From Flavobacteriales bacterium 33_180_T64 (lineage in GTDB: Bacteria > Bacteroidota > Bacteroidia > Flavobacteriales > Flavobacteriaceae): 64,000 nucleotides of DNA. Below are positions 17,027-26,057 of this stretch, piece after piece (positions within the stretch are counted from its first letter, which is position 1; each line of letters starts with the position of its first letter). A program made the translations under genes and the position numbers. The notes under the pieces were generated by a model. The model was not told the origin of the DNA. It did no database searches and worked only from the letters and a program-made list of their open reading frames with translations. The stretch spans positions 310,001 through 374,000 of the forward strand of contig MAAQ01000014.1 of NCBI GenBank assembly GCA_002162685.1, read 5' to 3'.

Positions 17027-17899
17027 TTAACGTCTAACACGTTTTCCTTTATCATCATAATAGTGACACACACAATTTTTTGGACTAAATAATCCAACAC
17101 TATGAAGTTTACGTTTAATTAGCTCTGAAGATTTCATTTTGAAATTATCAATAGGAGTGAAGCCAAAATTATTTGAACTTATCGAAATATCTAGACCATA
17201 AACACAATGCCACCATGTTTGTGGAATAAATAACATTTCACCTGGATTGATAATAGTATATTGAACATTTGCATTTTTAAATATTGCATGGCTACTTTCG
17301 TTAAAATCTTCCATATTTACATCACTCAAACGAGAGCCTGGTTCATATTTACCACTAGGACACATATTTCTAGATTCGTTTGGATTTACTAAAAACACAA
17401 GCTTTCTACCTTTAATTAATGCTAAGATGTTATTTGCAAGTCGGTCTGTATGCCATCCTGTAATTGTTCCTGGAGGACCAATCCATAATGATGTAGAATT
17501 ACGTATGGTGTTGTTTGAAATTAAAGAAAAGTCTACATGGTCCAACAGTTCAGGAAACATTTGAGCAATAGGCATATTTCCTAAATATGTATCTGTATTA
17601 GAGCTTCTAATTTCATTTAAATAATCTTGGAATGCTCCAAACTGCCAATTCGTATCGTTTTGTCTGATGTTCCCTTTGTACATATAGGTTTCTTTGTCTT
17701 TTCCTATTTTCTCAAAGTAATCTAGAGACCATAATTTTGTAGCTTTCCAATGCGACATCATTTTGGAAATTTTTACAGGTTTATTTTTCTTAATGTGATT
17801 AGCGTAGAAATCGTCATGAGAAATTTCATCTATAGTATTAATCTTCTTAAGGTCTTTATTTAGAATGCTTTGCACTCTATTTATTATTGTTTCTTCCAT
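17027..17899 (-). CDS. JmjC/cupin-8-like Fe(II)/2-oxoglutarate-dependent oxygenase
   Basis: The protein has 290 residues. The iron-binding facial triad is visible as H150-T-D152 in GWHTD and H231 in WWHCVYG. GPPGTITGWHTD, KLVFLVNPN and NPGEMLFIPQTWWH are the core strands of the double-stranded beta helix, and the Lys of the KLVFLV strand is the likely 2-oxoglutarate ligand. Related bacterial proteins hydroxylate amino-acid side chains in proteins or peptides; the target is unknown. A TAAATTTG -7 box with ATTG about 21 bp further upstream is present. The gene is divergent from ung. Confidence 0.88.
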   Translation of the reverse strand: MEETIINRVQSILNKDLKKINTIDEISHDDFYANHIKKNKPVKISKMMSHWKATKLWSLDYFEKIGKDKETYMYKGNIRQNDTNWQFGAFQDYLNEIRSSNTDTYLGNMPIAQMFPELLDHVDFSLISNNTIRNSTSLWIGPPGTITGWHTDRLANNILALIKGRKLVFLVNPNESRNMCPSGKYEPGSRLSDVNMEDFNESSHAIFKNANVQYTIINPGEMLFIPQTWWHCVYGLDISISSNNFGFTPIDNFKMKSSELIKRKLHSVGLFSPKNCVCHYYDDKGKRVRR

Positions 17900-17943
17900 G
17901 ACTTAAGCATTTTGCTTTGACGAATATACTATAATTGATTACA

Positions 17944-17976
17944 CAAATTTATGACTTATTTCATATTTTAGACAAT
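17944..17976 (-). promoter_or_regulatory. Promoter of the JmjC-like oxygenase gene
   Basis: On the minus strand TAAATTTG (17944-17951) matches TAnnTTTG, with ATTG (17973-17976) 21 bp upstream at the -33 position. It predicts a leader of about 40 nt. Confidence 0.45.
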
Positions 17977-17996
17977 AAGAATTTTTATTAGATAAA

Positions 17997-18662
17997 ATGA
18001 ATATTAATATCCATAATAGTTGGCAGAAAAAACTCATTAGCGAATTTGATGAGTCTTATTTTAGAGCGTTAGATAGTTTTGTTGATCAGGAGTATAGCTC
18101 AAATATTTGTTATCCTCCAGATGCACAGATTTTCTCAGCTTTTAATCTGTGCCCTTTTGATGATCTAAAAGTGGTAATTATTGGCCAAGACCCTTATCAT
18201 GGTGCTGGTCAGGCTAATGGTTTATGCTTTTCTGTTGCAGATCATATCTCGTATCCACCATCTTTAATTAATATTTTTAAAGAAATTGAAAGTGATTTAA
18301 ATATTCCATATCCTAAATCTGGAAACTTAGAACGATGGGCAAAACAGGGTGTTTTACTTCTTAATGCAACTTTAACGGTTAGAGCTCATGAAGCTGGGAG
18401 TCATCAAAATAAAGGCTGGGAACAGTTTACAGATAAAGTTATTAGTGTTATTAGTCAAGAAAAAAGCAATGTTGTTTTTTTACTTTGGGGAGGGTTTGCT
18501 AAGAAAAAGGTTAAGCTAATTGATGAAAATAAACATATAGTGTTTACTTCAGGTCATCCATCGCCATTAAGTGCAAATAGAGGGTATTGGTTTGGGAATA
18601 AAAATTTCAGCAAGACAAATGCTGTTTTGAAATCAAAAAATAAAGAAGAAGTAAGTTGGTAA
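17997..18662 (+). CDS. ung: Uracil-DNA glycosylase
   Basis: The protein has 221 residues and is a family 1 UDG that removes uracil from DNA. The water-activating motif GQDPYHG carries the catalytic Asp at D65. The uracil-binding LLNATLTVR and the minor-groove loop HPSPLSANRGYWFG with the catalytic His are both present. Length and order match Escherichia coli Ung. It is divergent from the JmjC-like gene and convergent with a tiny membrane protein gene only 1 bp away. Confidence 0.97.
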   Translation: MNINIHNSWQKKLISEFDESYFRALDSFVDQEYSSNICYPPDAQIFSAFNLCPFDDLKVVIIGQDPYHGAGQANGLCFSVADHISYPPSLINIFKEIESDLNIPYPKSGNLERWAKQGVLLLNATLTVRAHEAGSHQNKGWEQFTDKVISVISQEKSNVVFLLWGGFAKKKVKLIDENKHIVFTSGHPSPLSANRGYWFGNKNFSKTNAVLKSKNKEEVSW

Positions 18663-18663
18663 A

Positions 18664-18849
18664 TTAGCTGCCTGTTGGAGCTAACTGAGCTGTTGTTAGT
18701 TTTTGTGTTGGTATAACAGCTTTAGTTTGTCTTGTAATTACCTGAGTTTTATTAGAAGTTTTCTTTACCGTTTTATTGCAGCTAAATATTAATAATAAAA
18801 AATTTATTACAACTAAAAAAGAAAGTATAAAAGTAATTGTTATAATCAT
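18664..18849 (-). CDS. Small single-span membrane protein
   Basis: The protein has 61 residues. Residues 1-23 are strongly hydrophobic (ITFILSFLVVINFLLLIFSC) and are followed by a basic, Thr/Gln-rich tail. The Cys after LLIFS could be a lipidation site. The stop lies 1 bp from the ung stop on the other strand, so the two transcripts must overlap. No homologue is recognised. It could be spurious, but composition and isolation from other frames favour a real gene. Confidence 0.5.
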   Translation of the reverse strand: MIITITFILSFLVVINFLLLIFSCNKTVKKTSNKTQVITRQTKAVIPTQKLTTAQLAPTGS

Positions 18850-19028
18850 ATTTTATAGTTTTTTATCAAATAAGCATATAGATTTGGTAGGCTAAATGTA
18901 ATTAAAATTTTGACAAATAGAAAGTTAACCTATTTAAAAAGTTAGGAGCCTATTAATTTTTATCAATTATAGATAATAATTCTGCTACTATTATAACAAG
19001 TAGATGTAACTAATTCCTACCCAAAAAA

Positions 19029-19886
19029 TTAGTTTATAAGTCTTACTAGCTTACTATAATCTACTTTTTTTGGAATGATTTCAAGACTAAGAAGTTTTTC
19101 TTGAATTGTATAAACCGTTTCTTCATCAATAATATTCTGTGACCATTGAGTTAATGATAACCATTCTTGGGCATCTTCAAGTTTTTGATCATATCTGTTA
19201 GATATAGTTTTGTCAATACTTGGTATGTTTTTGAATTCTTCAGTCGTATTATTTATAATTTCAAGTATGGTTTTTACATCTTCAAGATTATTGTCTAAAA
19301 AATCTTCTCTAACAGCTATAACAAAGCAAGGCCATGGTGTAGGGCAGTTTCCAATATGTCTAAAAACACCATCATCTACTATAGGTTTGGTAGTAAATTT
19401 TTCCCACATAAAGTAATCTGCAACACCATTAGTTAAACCTTTAACTGCGCCATCTAGGTTTTTTATGACTTCAAAATTTAAATCATTATCTAGATTCCAA
19501 TTATTATTCTCAGCATTTATATAAGCCATAAGGTGAGAGCCTGAACCATATCTGCTAATAGCAGCTTTGGTGCCTTTTATATCTTCAATGGTTTTATACT
19601 TAGAATCGTTTGCAACATGAATACCCCAAATTAAAGGGGATTGAACAAACGTTTGAACTATTTTACTTGGATTTCCATCAATAATATCTTTTATAATGCC
19701 TTCAGTGAGTATAACGGCCATGTCAATTTCTCCATCACGAAGGGCTTTATTCATTGCTCCTGTACCACCAAAATAATCTTTCCATCGTAAATTAATACCT
19801 TCTTCTTTGTATTCTCCATTTTTTAATGTGAGATACCAAGCTAGATTAAAATGTTCTGGAACACCTCCAATATTTATTCTTTTCAA
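19029..19886 (-). CDS. Cytoplasmic substrate-binding-like protein (NMT1/THI5-like fold)
   Basis: The protein has 285 residues with a type 2 periplasmic-binding fold: INIGGVPEHFNLAWYLTLKNG at the start shown in two parts, then GGTGAMNKALRDGEIDMAVILTEG split across the first lobe, KYKTIEDIKGTKAAISRYGSGS in the hinge region, and a late WSLTQ-like helical region. No signal peptide or lipobox is present and no ABC permease or ATPase is next to it, so an uptake role is doubtful. It is the last gene of a five-gene operon after the nucleoside phosphorylase. It may act as an intracellular binder or a THI5-like enzyme. The ligand is unknown. Confidence 0.8.
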   Translation of the reverse strand: MKRINIGGVPEHFNLAWYLTLKNGEYKEEGINLRWKDYFGGTGAMNKALRDGEIDMAVILTEGIIKDIIDGNPSKIVQTFVQSPLIWGIHVANDSKYKTIEDIKGTKAAISRYGSGSHLMAYINAENNNWNLDNDLNFEVIKNLDGAVKGLTNGVADYFMWEKFTTKPIVDDGVFRHIGNCPTPWPCFVIAVREDFLDNNLEDVKTILEIINNTTEEFKNIPSIDKTISNRYDQKLEDAQEWLSLTQWSQNIIDEETVYTIQEKLLSLEIIPKKVDYSKLVRLIN

Positions 19887-19903
19887 TTTGTCTTGTTTAA
19901 AAT

Positions 19904-20779
19904 TTAATCTAAATCAACTATTTTATTCAATGTATAAGTAATCAAATCATCTACAATTTGTTTTGGGTCATCACTAAATTTACCCGTAGCGCGATTGGCT
20001 ATTATTGCATTCATTGATAATGAATGATGGCCTAATAAATTTGAAATACCATAAATACCAGCAGTTTCCATTTCTAAGTTTGTAATGGTTTTTCCATTAT
20101 AACTAAATGAGGCTAATTTGTCATTTAAATTATTGTCTTGAATTGGTAATCTCAATATACGTCCTTGTGGGCCATAAAATCCAACATTAGTTGCAGTGAA
20201 GCCTCTAACGGTTTTTTCACTTTCAATGGCTTGTAATAATCTATCACTACATTTAACAACGTATGGATCAGATTTTTTACGATACCAATTGGTATGTTGT
20301 TTTAATGCTTCGGAAATTTTAAAATTTTGTATTTGTTCGCTGTCATAGAAATGTAATAGGCTATCAAAACCTGCAGCATATTCACTTACTACAAATGAAT
20401 TGATAGGGATTTCCTTTTGAATAGAACCTGAAGTCCCAATTCTTATGATATCTAAAGACGTAAGATTTGATTTGACTTCTCGTTTTTCTAGATCTATATT
20501 GACAAGGGCATCTAGTTCATTAAAGACAATATCGATATTGTCGGTACCAATTCCAGTAGAAATAACTGTGATGTGTTTTCCTTTGTAAGTCCCTGTTTGG
20601 GTATGAAATTCACGTTTGTGAGTTTTGAATTCAATGCTATCAAAATGCTGTGTTACACTTCCTACACGATCTGGATCGCCAACAGTTATAATAGTATTTG
20701 CAAGATGTTCAGGACGCAGATTAAGGTGGTAAACACTTCCATCTGGATTTAGTATTAATTCAGAAGCTTTAATTGGCAT
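19904..20779 (-). CDS. Nucleoside phosphorylase (PNP/UDP family)
   Basis: The protein has 291 residues. The phosphate loop is seen in ITVGDPDRVGSV, with further family motifs in VISTGIGTDNIDIVFNEL, IRIGTSGSIQ and the nucleoside-binding NLEMETAGIYGIS. It cleaves nucleosides with phosphate to give base and (deoxy)ribose 1-phosphate. The sequence suggests the uridine/purine phosphorylase superfamily but not the base preference. The start overlaps the end of the DUF1835 gene by 11 bp, indicating coupled translation. Confidence 0.93.
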   Translation of the reverse strand: MPIKASELILNPDGSVYHLNLRPEHLANTIITVGDPDRVGSVTQHFDSIEFKTHKREFHTQTGTYKGKHITVISTGIGTDNIDIVFNELDALVNIDLEKREVKSNLTSLDIIRIGTSGSIQKEIPINSFVVSEYAAGFDSLLHFYDSEQIQNFKISEALKQHTNWYRKKSDPYVVKCSDRLLQAIESEKTVRGFTATNVGFYGPQGRILRLPIQDNNLNDKLASFSYNGKTITNLEMETAGIYGISNLLGHHSLSMNAIIANRATGKFSDDPKQIVDDLITYTLNKIVDLD

Positions 20780-21716
20780 GAATTATAGTTTTTATAAGTT
20801 TATTTTGTTTTTTATCAAATTTATAATCAAGACTACTTACACCTCCAAAATAAATGGTATTCTTCATTTCGCTTTGGTAATTATGTTGATGTTCTAAAGC
20901 TAAATGTCCTTTTCTGTTAAGCTGAAGAGCGCCTTCTTCTTCAGTAAAAAATATAGAAAGTAAATCTATGGCACGTTCTAATTGAAGATCGCCATATCCA
21001 TAGTATCCTTGGTAATGAAGCGTGTAGCCAACCAAATGATGTCTTGAGGTTATGTTATTCTCTTTTACTAGTTTTAAAATATTGTATTCTAATGTACTAA
21101 TACCACTTCTGGTATCTGGGAATCTTTTTATATGTGCTTTTAGGCAATTGCTCATGTATTTAAATGATGATGATCTAACTATTAAAGGCAGCAATAAATT
21201 AGGATCTTTTCCGCAGTAGATTTGCCACACTTTTTTTGCTAAAGCGATATCATCAACAGTAAGTTTAACGCGATTATTATAATGGGACTTTAATTGTTTT
21301 GGATTGAGTTCAGCTAAACCTTTTAAGCCTTTTTCACTTTCAACACGACCACTACATACTAAGTAGACAGGTAGATAAATACCTTTTTGTTCTAATAAAC
21401 TAATCACAGCAACCATATTGATATGACAAAACAAGTCATATTCAAACCATAATATAATTTCAGTAAAATCAGAAATATCATCTAATTTATTGAGTTCACT
21501 TGTCATCTGTTTACGACTTAAAGTGATGTTATAAAAGGCTTCAAAAAAAGTTTTCCTTATTTTAATAAACTCATCAGAAGCTATATGTTCAACCGTTGGG
21601 CCAACACAAAGCATTTCTTGCCAGGTAATTGTATTTGCTTTAGTTGCAAGGTTTAATTTAAACAAATAGTTAGTTAAACTTGTGCCGTTTGTAATATGTA
21701 AAGAATTTGAAGTCAT
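20769..21716 (-). CDS. DUF1835 domain-containing protein
   Basis: The protein has 315 residues. The N-terminal half (LHITNGTSL, TWQEMLCVGPTVEH, EIILWFEYDLFCHINMVAVI) matches DUF1835, which in other bacteria is linked to GTP-binding or stress proteins but has no established function. The C-terminal half contains RRSSFKYMS-like helices and DLQLERAIDLLSIFF. It directly abuts the SUI1-like gene and overlaps the phosphorylase gene, so it belongs to the same transcript. No catalytic motif is evident. Confidence 0.85.
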   Translation of the reverse strand: MTSNSLHITNGTSLTNYLFKLNLATKANTITWQEMLCVGPTVEHIASDEFIKIRKTFFEAFYNITLSRKQMTSELNKLDDISDFTEIILWFEYDLFCHINMVAVISLLEQKGIYLPVYLVCSGRVESEKGLKGLAELNPKQLKSHYNNRVKLTVDDIALAKKVWQIYCGKDPNLLLPLIVRSSSFKYMSNCLKAHIKRFPDTRSGISTLEYNILKLVKENNITSRHHLVGYTLHYQGYYGYGDLQLERAIDLLSIFFTEEEGALQLNRKGHLALEHQHNYQSEMKNTIYFGGVSSLDYKFDKKQNKLIKTIIHAN

Positions 21717-22049
21717 TTAGCCGCCAACACGTTTTACATTAAAACCTTTCTTTTTTAAAATCGCCATGATTTTATCTCTATAATCGCCTTGTATAATAAT
21801 TTTATCATCCTTAAAACTACCACCAACACTTAGTGTTTGCTTTAATTCTTTTGCTAATTTCTTAAAGTCTTCAATGGCACCAGTATATCCTTCTAGAATC
21901 GTAATAGGTTTTCCCTTGCGTTTTTCGTATTTGCAAATTATAGGCTCGTCTTGTAGCCAAATACCTTGGTCATTTATGTCCTTCTTTTCAGGAATATTAT
22001 CGCTAACATGATCTGGAAAAAGGTTTTTTAATTGGTCTTCTAAGTCCAT
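21717..22049 (-). CDS. SUI1/YciH-like translation initiation factor
   Basis: The protein has 110 residues with an eIF1-fold domain at about 40-110. KPITILEGYTG, KLAKELKQTLSVGGSFKDD (shown in part) and IIIQGDYRDKIMAILKKKGF are the typical segments. Bacterial YciH binds the 30S subunit and is thought to limit initiation at poor start sites, mainly under stress. It sits in an operon between an Fe/2OG oxygenase and DUF1835 with zero or 20-bp spacing. Confidence 0.92.
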   Translation of the reverse strand: MDLEDQLKNLFPDHVSDNIPEKKDINDQGIWLQDEPIICKYEKRKGKPITILEGYTGAIEDFKKLAKELKQTLSVGGSFKDDKIIIQGDYRDKIMAILKKKGFNVKRVGG

Positions 22050-22068
22050 TTTTAAACACTAAATTGAT

Positions 22069-23016
22069 TTACTTTTTTAAACCAAGCTCTATTAAACGTT
22101 CATTTAAAAATGTACCAGCAGTGATGTCTTCAAATTGTTTAGGGTTTTCTTCATCAATGCAACTGTCTAATACATCTAGTTTCATCTCACTAATTGGATG
22201 CATAAAAAATGGAATTGAGTAACGTGAAGTTCCCCAAAGTTCTCTGGGAGGATTTACAACTCTATGAATTGTAGATTTTAGTTTGTTGTTTGTATGTCGA
22301 GATAACATATCACCAACATTTATCATCAATTCGTCAGGATCAGCAATAGCGTCAATCCATTCGCCTTCATGATTTTGAACTTGTAATCCACGGCCTTGAG
22401 CTCCCATTAATAATGTAATTAAATTAATGTCACCATGAGCTGCAGCACGTACAGCATGTTCTGGTTCTTCAAGAATAGGCGGATAATGAATAGGTCTTAA
22501 AATAGAATTCCCATTATGAATATAATTATCAAAATAGGTTTCTTCTAAATCTAAGAATAAAGCTAAAGCACGCAAAACATATTTTGCAGTTTTCTCTAAC
22601 ATTTGATAAGTCTCTTTACCAATTTTATTAAATTCAGAAAGTTCGTTAACAGTTACATTTTCAGGATATTCTTTTGCGCGTTCAATATCATCTTCTACGT
22701 ATTGTCCAAAATGCCAGAACTCTTTTAAATCGCCTTCTTTTTTTCCTTTAGCACTTTCTTTTCCAAAAGAGACATAACCACGTTGACCTCCAATGCCATC
22801 TATTTCATAACTGCGTTTGGTATCTACAGGTAAGCTAAAAAAGTTCTTAACTTCTTTATATAAATTGTCTACAAGTTCATCATCTAAAAAATGACCTTTA
22901 AGTGCAACGAAACCTATTTCTTCGTAAGCCTTTCCAATCTCATCAATAAACTTTTGTTTTCTATCTATATCTCCAGAAATAAAATCTTGAAGATTAACGC
23001 TAGGAATGATATTCAT
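22069..23016 (-). CDS. Isopenicillin-N-synthase-like Fe(II)/2-oxoglutarate oxygenase
   Basis: The protein has 315 residues with the DIOX_N domain at about 4-120 and the 2OG-FeII oxygenase domain at about 170-290. The iron ligands are H194 and D196 in AAHGDINL and H251 in STIHRV. The 2-oxoglutarate clamp R265-x-S267 is present in SRYSIPFF. The group includes flavanone hydroxylase-like and ethylene-forming enzymes; the substrate here is unknown. It is first in the five-gene operon running down to 19029 and has a -7 box about 33 bp upstream. Confidence 0.9.
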   Translation of the reverse strand: MNIIPSVNLQDFISGDIDRKQKFIDEIGKAYEEIGFVALKGHFLDDELVDNLYKEVKNFFSLPVDTKRSYEIDGIGGQRGYVSFGKESAKGKKEGDLKEFWHFGQYVEDDIERAKEYPENVTVNELSEFNKIGKETYQMLEKTAKYVLRALALFLDLEETYFDNYIHNGNSILRPIHYPPILEEPEHAVRAAAHGDINLITLLMGAQGRGLQVQNHEGEWIDAIADPDELMINVGDMLSRHTNNKLKSTIHRVVNPPRELWGTSRYSIPFFMHPISEMKLDVLDSCIDEENPKQFEDITAGTFLNERLIELGLKK

Positions 23017-23048
23017 ATTATATGGTATTTAATTCAACTACAATACTA

Positions 23049-23056
23049 CAAAAATA
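23049..23056 (-). promoter_or_regulatory. Probable -7 box of the oxygenase-SUI1-DUF1835 operon
   Basis: The minus strand reads TATTTTTG. TTTG at 23083-23086 could be the -33 box, but the 26-bp spacing is longer than usual. Confidence 0.35.
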
Positions 23057-23135
23057 ACGAAAACATTGGTAAAATCACAGTTCAAATTTTGTCTAAAAAA
23101 AATGAACTAAGGATATGATTCTTTCAATTTTTATT

Positions 23136-23143
23136 TACATTTG
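23136..23143 (+). promoter_or_regulatory. Probable -7 box of the E1 fusion gene
   Basis: TACATTTG is a perfect TAnnTTTG located 25 bp before the ATG at 23169. No clear -33 motif is visible. Confidence 0.4.
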
Positions 23144-23168
23144 ATTTACTAACGTAATAAATCAAATA

Positions 23169-25169
23169 ATGTTGACCTCAACCAAGAGCCTAATAGCCTA
23201 CGATAAGAAAAATCTAGACAACAAAATGCTCTTAAGCCTTTATAAAAAGATGCTTAAACCTCGCATGATAGAAGAGAAAATGCTCATTTTGCTACGTCAA
23301 GGTAAAATTTCAAAATGGTTCTCTGGCATTGGGCAGGAGGCGATTTCTATTGGAGTGACCATGGCAATGCAAAAGGACGAATATATCTTACCTATGCATC
23401 GCAACTTAGGCGTTTTTACAACTCGAGAAATACCTTTGTATCGTTTATTTAGTCAATGGCAAGGAAAAGCAAACGGGTTTACAAAAGGGCGTGATCGTTC
23501 GTTTCACTTTGGGACTCAGGAGTTTAATATTATTGGAATGATATCGCATTTAGGGCCGCAATTAGGTGTTGCAGATGGTATTGCGTTAGCGAGTTTACTG
23601 AAAAATAAAAACCAAGTTACTGCAGTATTTACAGGAGAAGGAGGAACAAGTGAAGGTGATTTTCATGAAGCTCTTAATGTAGCTTCTGTTTGGCAATTAC
23701 CAGTTATGTTTTGTGTTGAGAATAATGGTTATGGATTATCAACACCAACTAATGAGCAATATAGGTGTAAAGATATTGCTGATAGAGGTAAAGGATATGG
23801 TATGGAATCTTTTATTCTTGATGGAAATAATATTATAGAAGTCTACACAAAAATGCAAAAATTGGCGGCAAGTATTAGAAAGCGTCCAAGGCCAATTTTG
23901 ATTGAGTTTAAAACCTTTAGAATGCGTGGACATGAAGAGGCTAGTGGTACGAAATATGTGCCAAAACCCTTAATGGAAGAATGGGCTAAAAAGGATCCTA
24001 TCGAAAACTTTCAGACTTATTTAAGAGACCAAAAAATATTATCAGAAAAACAAGAAGTCACTATTAAAGAAACGATTAAGCAAGAGATTAATGAACACTT
24101 ACAATTGGCATTTGATGAAGCACCAATTGTGCCTAATAAAACTACAGAATTAAATGATCTATACAAGTCATTTGATTATAAAGAAACTATACCGAAAGCT
24201 AAAACGGAAAAAATCAGACTTATAGATGCGATTTCTCAAGGCTTAAAACAGTCTATGGAAAAACATAAAGACTTAGTCATTATGGGTCAAGATATTGCAG
24301 AGTATGGTGGCGTATTTAAAATCACCGAAGGTTTTGTGAAAGCATTTGGTAAAGATCGTGTTAGAAATACACCAATTTGTGAATCTGCTATCGTTGAGTC
24401 TGCAATGGGATTGTCTATAGCTGGTATTAAATCTGTTGTGGAAATGCAGTTTGCAGATTTTGTAACTTCAGGGTTTAATCCAGTAGTAAATTATTTGGCT
24501 AAGTCATATTACCGTTGGAATCAACAAGCAGATATCGTTGTTAGAATGCCATGTGGTGGAGGTGTAGCTGCAGGTCCATTTCATTCACAAACTAATGAGG
24601 CCTGGTTTACAAAAACACCAGGTTTAAAAGTTATATATCCGGCATTCCCTTATGATGCCAAAGGATTGTTGGCAACTGCGATTGAAGATCCAAATCCGGT
24701 ATTGTTTTTTGAACATAAAGCATTGTATAGAAGTATTCGTCAAGACGTGCCTACAGATTATTATACACTTCCCTTAGGGAAAGCATCTATGTTAAAGGAC
24801 GGTAATGATATTACTATTATAACCTATGGAGCAGGTGTGCATTGGGCTCTAGAAACTCTTGATGCTAATAAAAATATTAGTGCTGATCTTATTGATTTGA
24901 GAAGCCTTCAGCCTTTAGATACTGAAGCTATTTTTAATTCAGTACAGAAAACTGGTAAGGCGATTATTTTACAAGAAGACTCTTTGTTTGGAGGGATTGC
25001 TAGTGATATTTCATCATTAATTATGGAGAATTGTTTTGAGCAATTAGATGCTCCCGTAAAGCGTGTGGCAAGCATGGAAACACCTATTCCTTTTATTAAT
25101 CAATTAGAAGATCAATATATGGCAAAAGGTAAATTTGAAGACGCTTTACTAACATTGTTGGCATATTAA
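23169..25169 (+). CDS. Alpha-ketoacid dehydrogenase E1, fused alpha and beta subunits
   Basis: The protein has 666 residues. Residues about 20-330 are the E1 alpha part, with the ThDP/Mg motif GEGGTSEGDFHEALN running to ENNGYG. Residues about 345-666 are the E1 beta part (MGQDIAEYGGVFKITEGF, then RVASMETPIPF). It decarboxylates a 2-oxo acid and passes the acyl group to the lipoyl arm of an E2 protein. The fused arrangement is common in Bacteroidota and is usually annotated as branched-chain (2-oxoisovalerate) dehydrogenase. Pyruvate cannot be excluded. No E2 or E3 gene lies in the window. Confidence 0.93.
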   Translation: MLTSTKSLIAYDKKNLDNKMLLSLYKKMLKPRMIEEKMLILLRQGKISKWFSGIGQEAISIGVTMAMQKDEYILPMHRNLGVFTTREIPLYRLFSQWQGKANGFTKGRDRSFHFGTQEFNIIGMISHLGPQLGVADGIALASLLKNKNQVTAVFTGEGGTSEGDFHEALNVASVWQLPVMFCVENNGYGLSTPTNEQYRCKDIADRGKGYGMESFILDGNNIIEVYTKMQKLAASIRKRPRPILIEFKTFRMRGHEEASGTKYVPKPLMEEWAKKDPIENFQTYLRDQKILSEKQEVTIKETIKQEINEHLQLAFDEAPIVPNKTTELNDLYKSFDYKETIPKAKTEKIRLIDAISQGLKQSMEKHKDLVIMGQDIAEYGGVFKITEGFVKAFGKDRVRNTPICESAIVESAMGLSIAGIKSVVEMQFADFVTSGFNPVVNYLAKSYYRWNQQADIVVRMPCGGGVAAGPFHSQTNEAWFTKTPGLKVIYPAFPYDAKGLLATAIEDPNPVLFFEHKALYRSIRQDVPTDYYTLPLGKASMLKDGNDITIITYGAGVHWALETLDANKNISADLIDLRSLQPLDTEAIFNSVQKTGKAIILQEDSLFGGIASDISSLIMENCFEQLDAPVKRVASMETPIPFINQLEDQYMAKGKFEDALLTLLAY

Positions 25170-25310
25170 TTTGTACTGTTAGTTGCTTCTTTAGTGCTGA
25201 TAAATTGAGATTACATCAATACTAGGATTTATAGATGCTTATCTTTATTGTGTATTTAAAATAGTGAATAGAATTATAAGTCGATTAATAACGTAACAAA
25301 TTAAAGAACA

Positions 25311-25628
25311 ATGTCTGTTAGATTAAACTCCCACAAAGGTTTTAAATTTGCTATTCTTGCTATCGGTTTTTTTCTAGTGTTTGTAGCCTTAAAAGTATTA
25401 GTTACTACTGAAAATATATCTATTGCAACTTATACAAATGCTAGCGCTTTTATAATGTTGGTCGTAATTATATGTTCAATTGTAGGTTTTATCTTTAGTA
25501 TTAAAGGACGAAAAGATCCCAATTCGATAAAAAAAATTATCGGTTTAATTATAAATTCAATTTTAGTACTATTGTTTATAGCGACAATTGTTGCAAATGT
25601 TATAGATATACAAAATTCATTTTCTTAA
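25311..25628 (+). CDS. Small three-span membrane protein
   Basis: The protein has 105 residues with hydrophobic segments at about 12-30, 44-64 and 78-98 joined by short loops, one of them basic (SIKGRKDPNSIKK). It probably resides in the inner membrane. The gene starts 140 bp after the E1 gene and ends 12 bp before the 3D-domain lipoprotein gene, so the latter two may be cotranscribed. No family is recognised. Confidence 0.7.
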   Translation: MSVRLNSHKGFKFAILAIGFFLVFVALKVLVTTENISIATYTNASAFIMLVVIICSIVGFIFSIKGRKDPNSIKKIIGLIINSILVLLFIATIVANVIDIQNSFS

Positions 25629-25640
25629 AGAATATTAAAT

Positions 25641-26057
25641 GTGAAAACGAAATTTTTTATCATAATTAGTTTTGTTTTTTTTTTGAATTGCAAGAAAAAA
25701 CAACACAATCCCTATGAATGGAAAACTATAGAAGTCACAGCTACTGCCTATAATTCATTAGCTTATCAAACAAGTTCTAATCCACATATAACAGCTTTTG
25801 GAGATAGTTTAAAGCCTGGTTTGCGTTATATTGCTGTATCTCGAAACTTATTAAATGAAGGGTTGGAACACAATACACTTGTAAAGATAGAAGGATTGCA
25901 AGGGACATATCTAGTAAAAGATAAAATGAATAGACGTTGGAAAGATAGAATAGATGTCTATATGGGAACTGATGTTAAAGCTGCAAAGCAATGGGGCAAG
26001 CGCAAAATTAACATCAGTTATAGAATTGAAGTTTTTAAAGATTCGTTAGTGAATTAG
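25641..26057 (+). CDS. 3D-domain lipoprotein
   Basis: The protein has 138 residues and uses a GTG start at 25641, since no in-frame ATG precedes the signal peptide. The signal peptide ends in FFLNC, a lipobox-like site. The mature domain carries the 3D (three-aspartate) pattern: VTATAYNS, VKDKMNRRWKDRIDVYMG and the following AAKQWGKRKI. The fold is the double-psi barrel of MltA-type lytic transglycosylases, so a role in peptidoglycan binding or cleavage is plausible. The last 4 bp overlap the stop of the convergent exbD gene. Confidence 0.85.
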   Translation: MKTKFFIIISFVFFLNCKKKQHNPYEWKTIEVTATAYNSLAYQTSSNPHITAFGDSLKPGLRYIAVSRNLLNEGLEHNTLVKIEGLQGTYLVKDKMNRRWKDRIDVYMGTDVKAAKQWGKRKINISYRIEVFKDSLVN

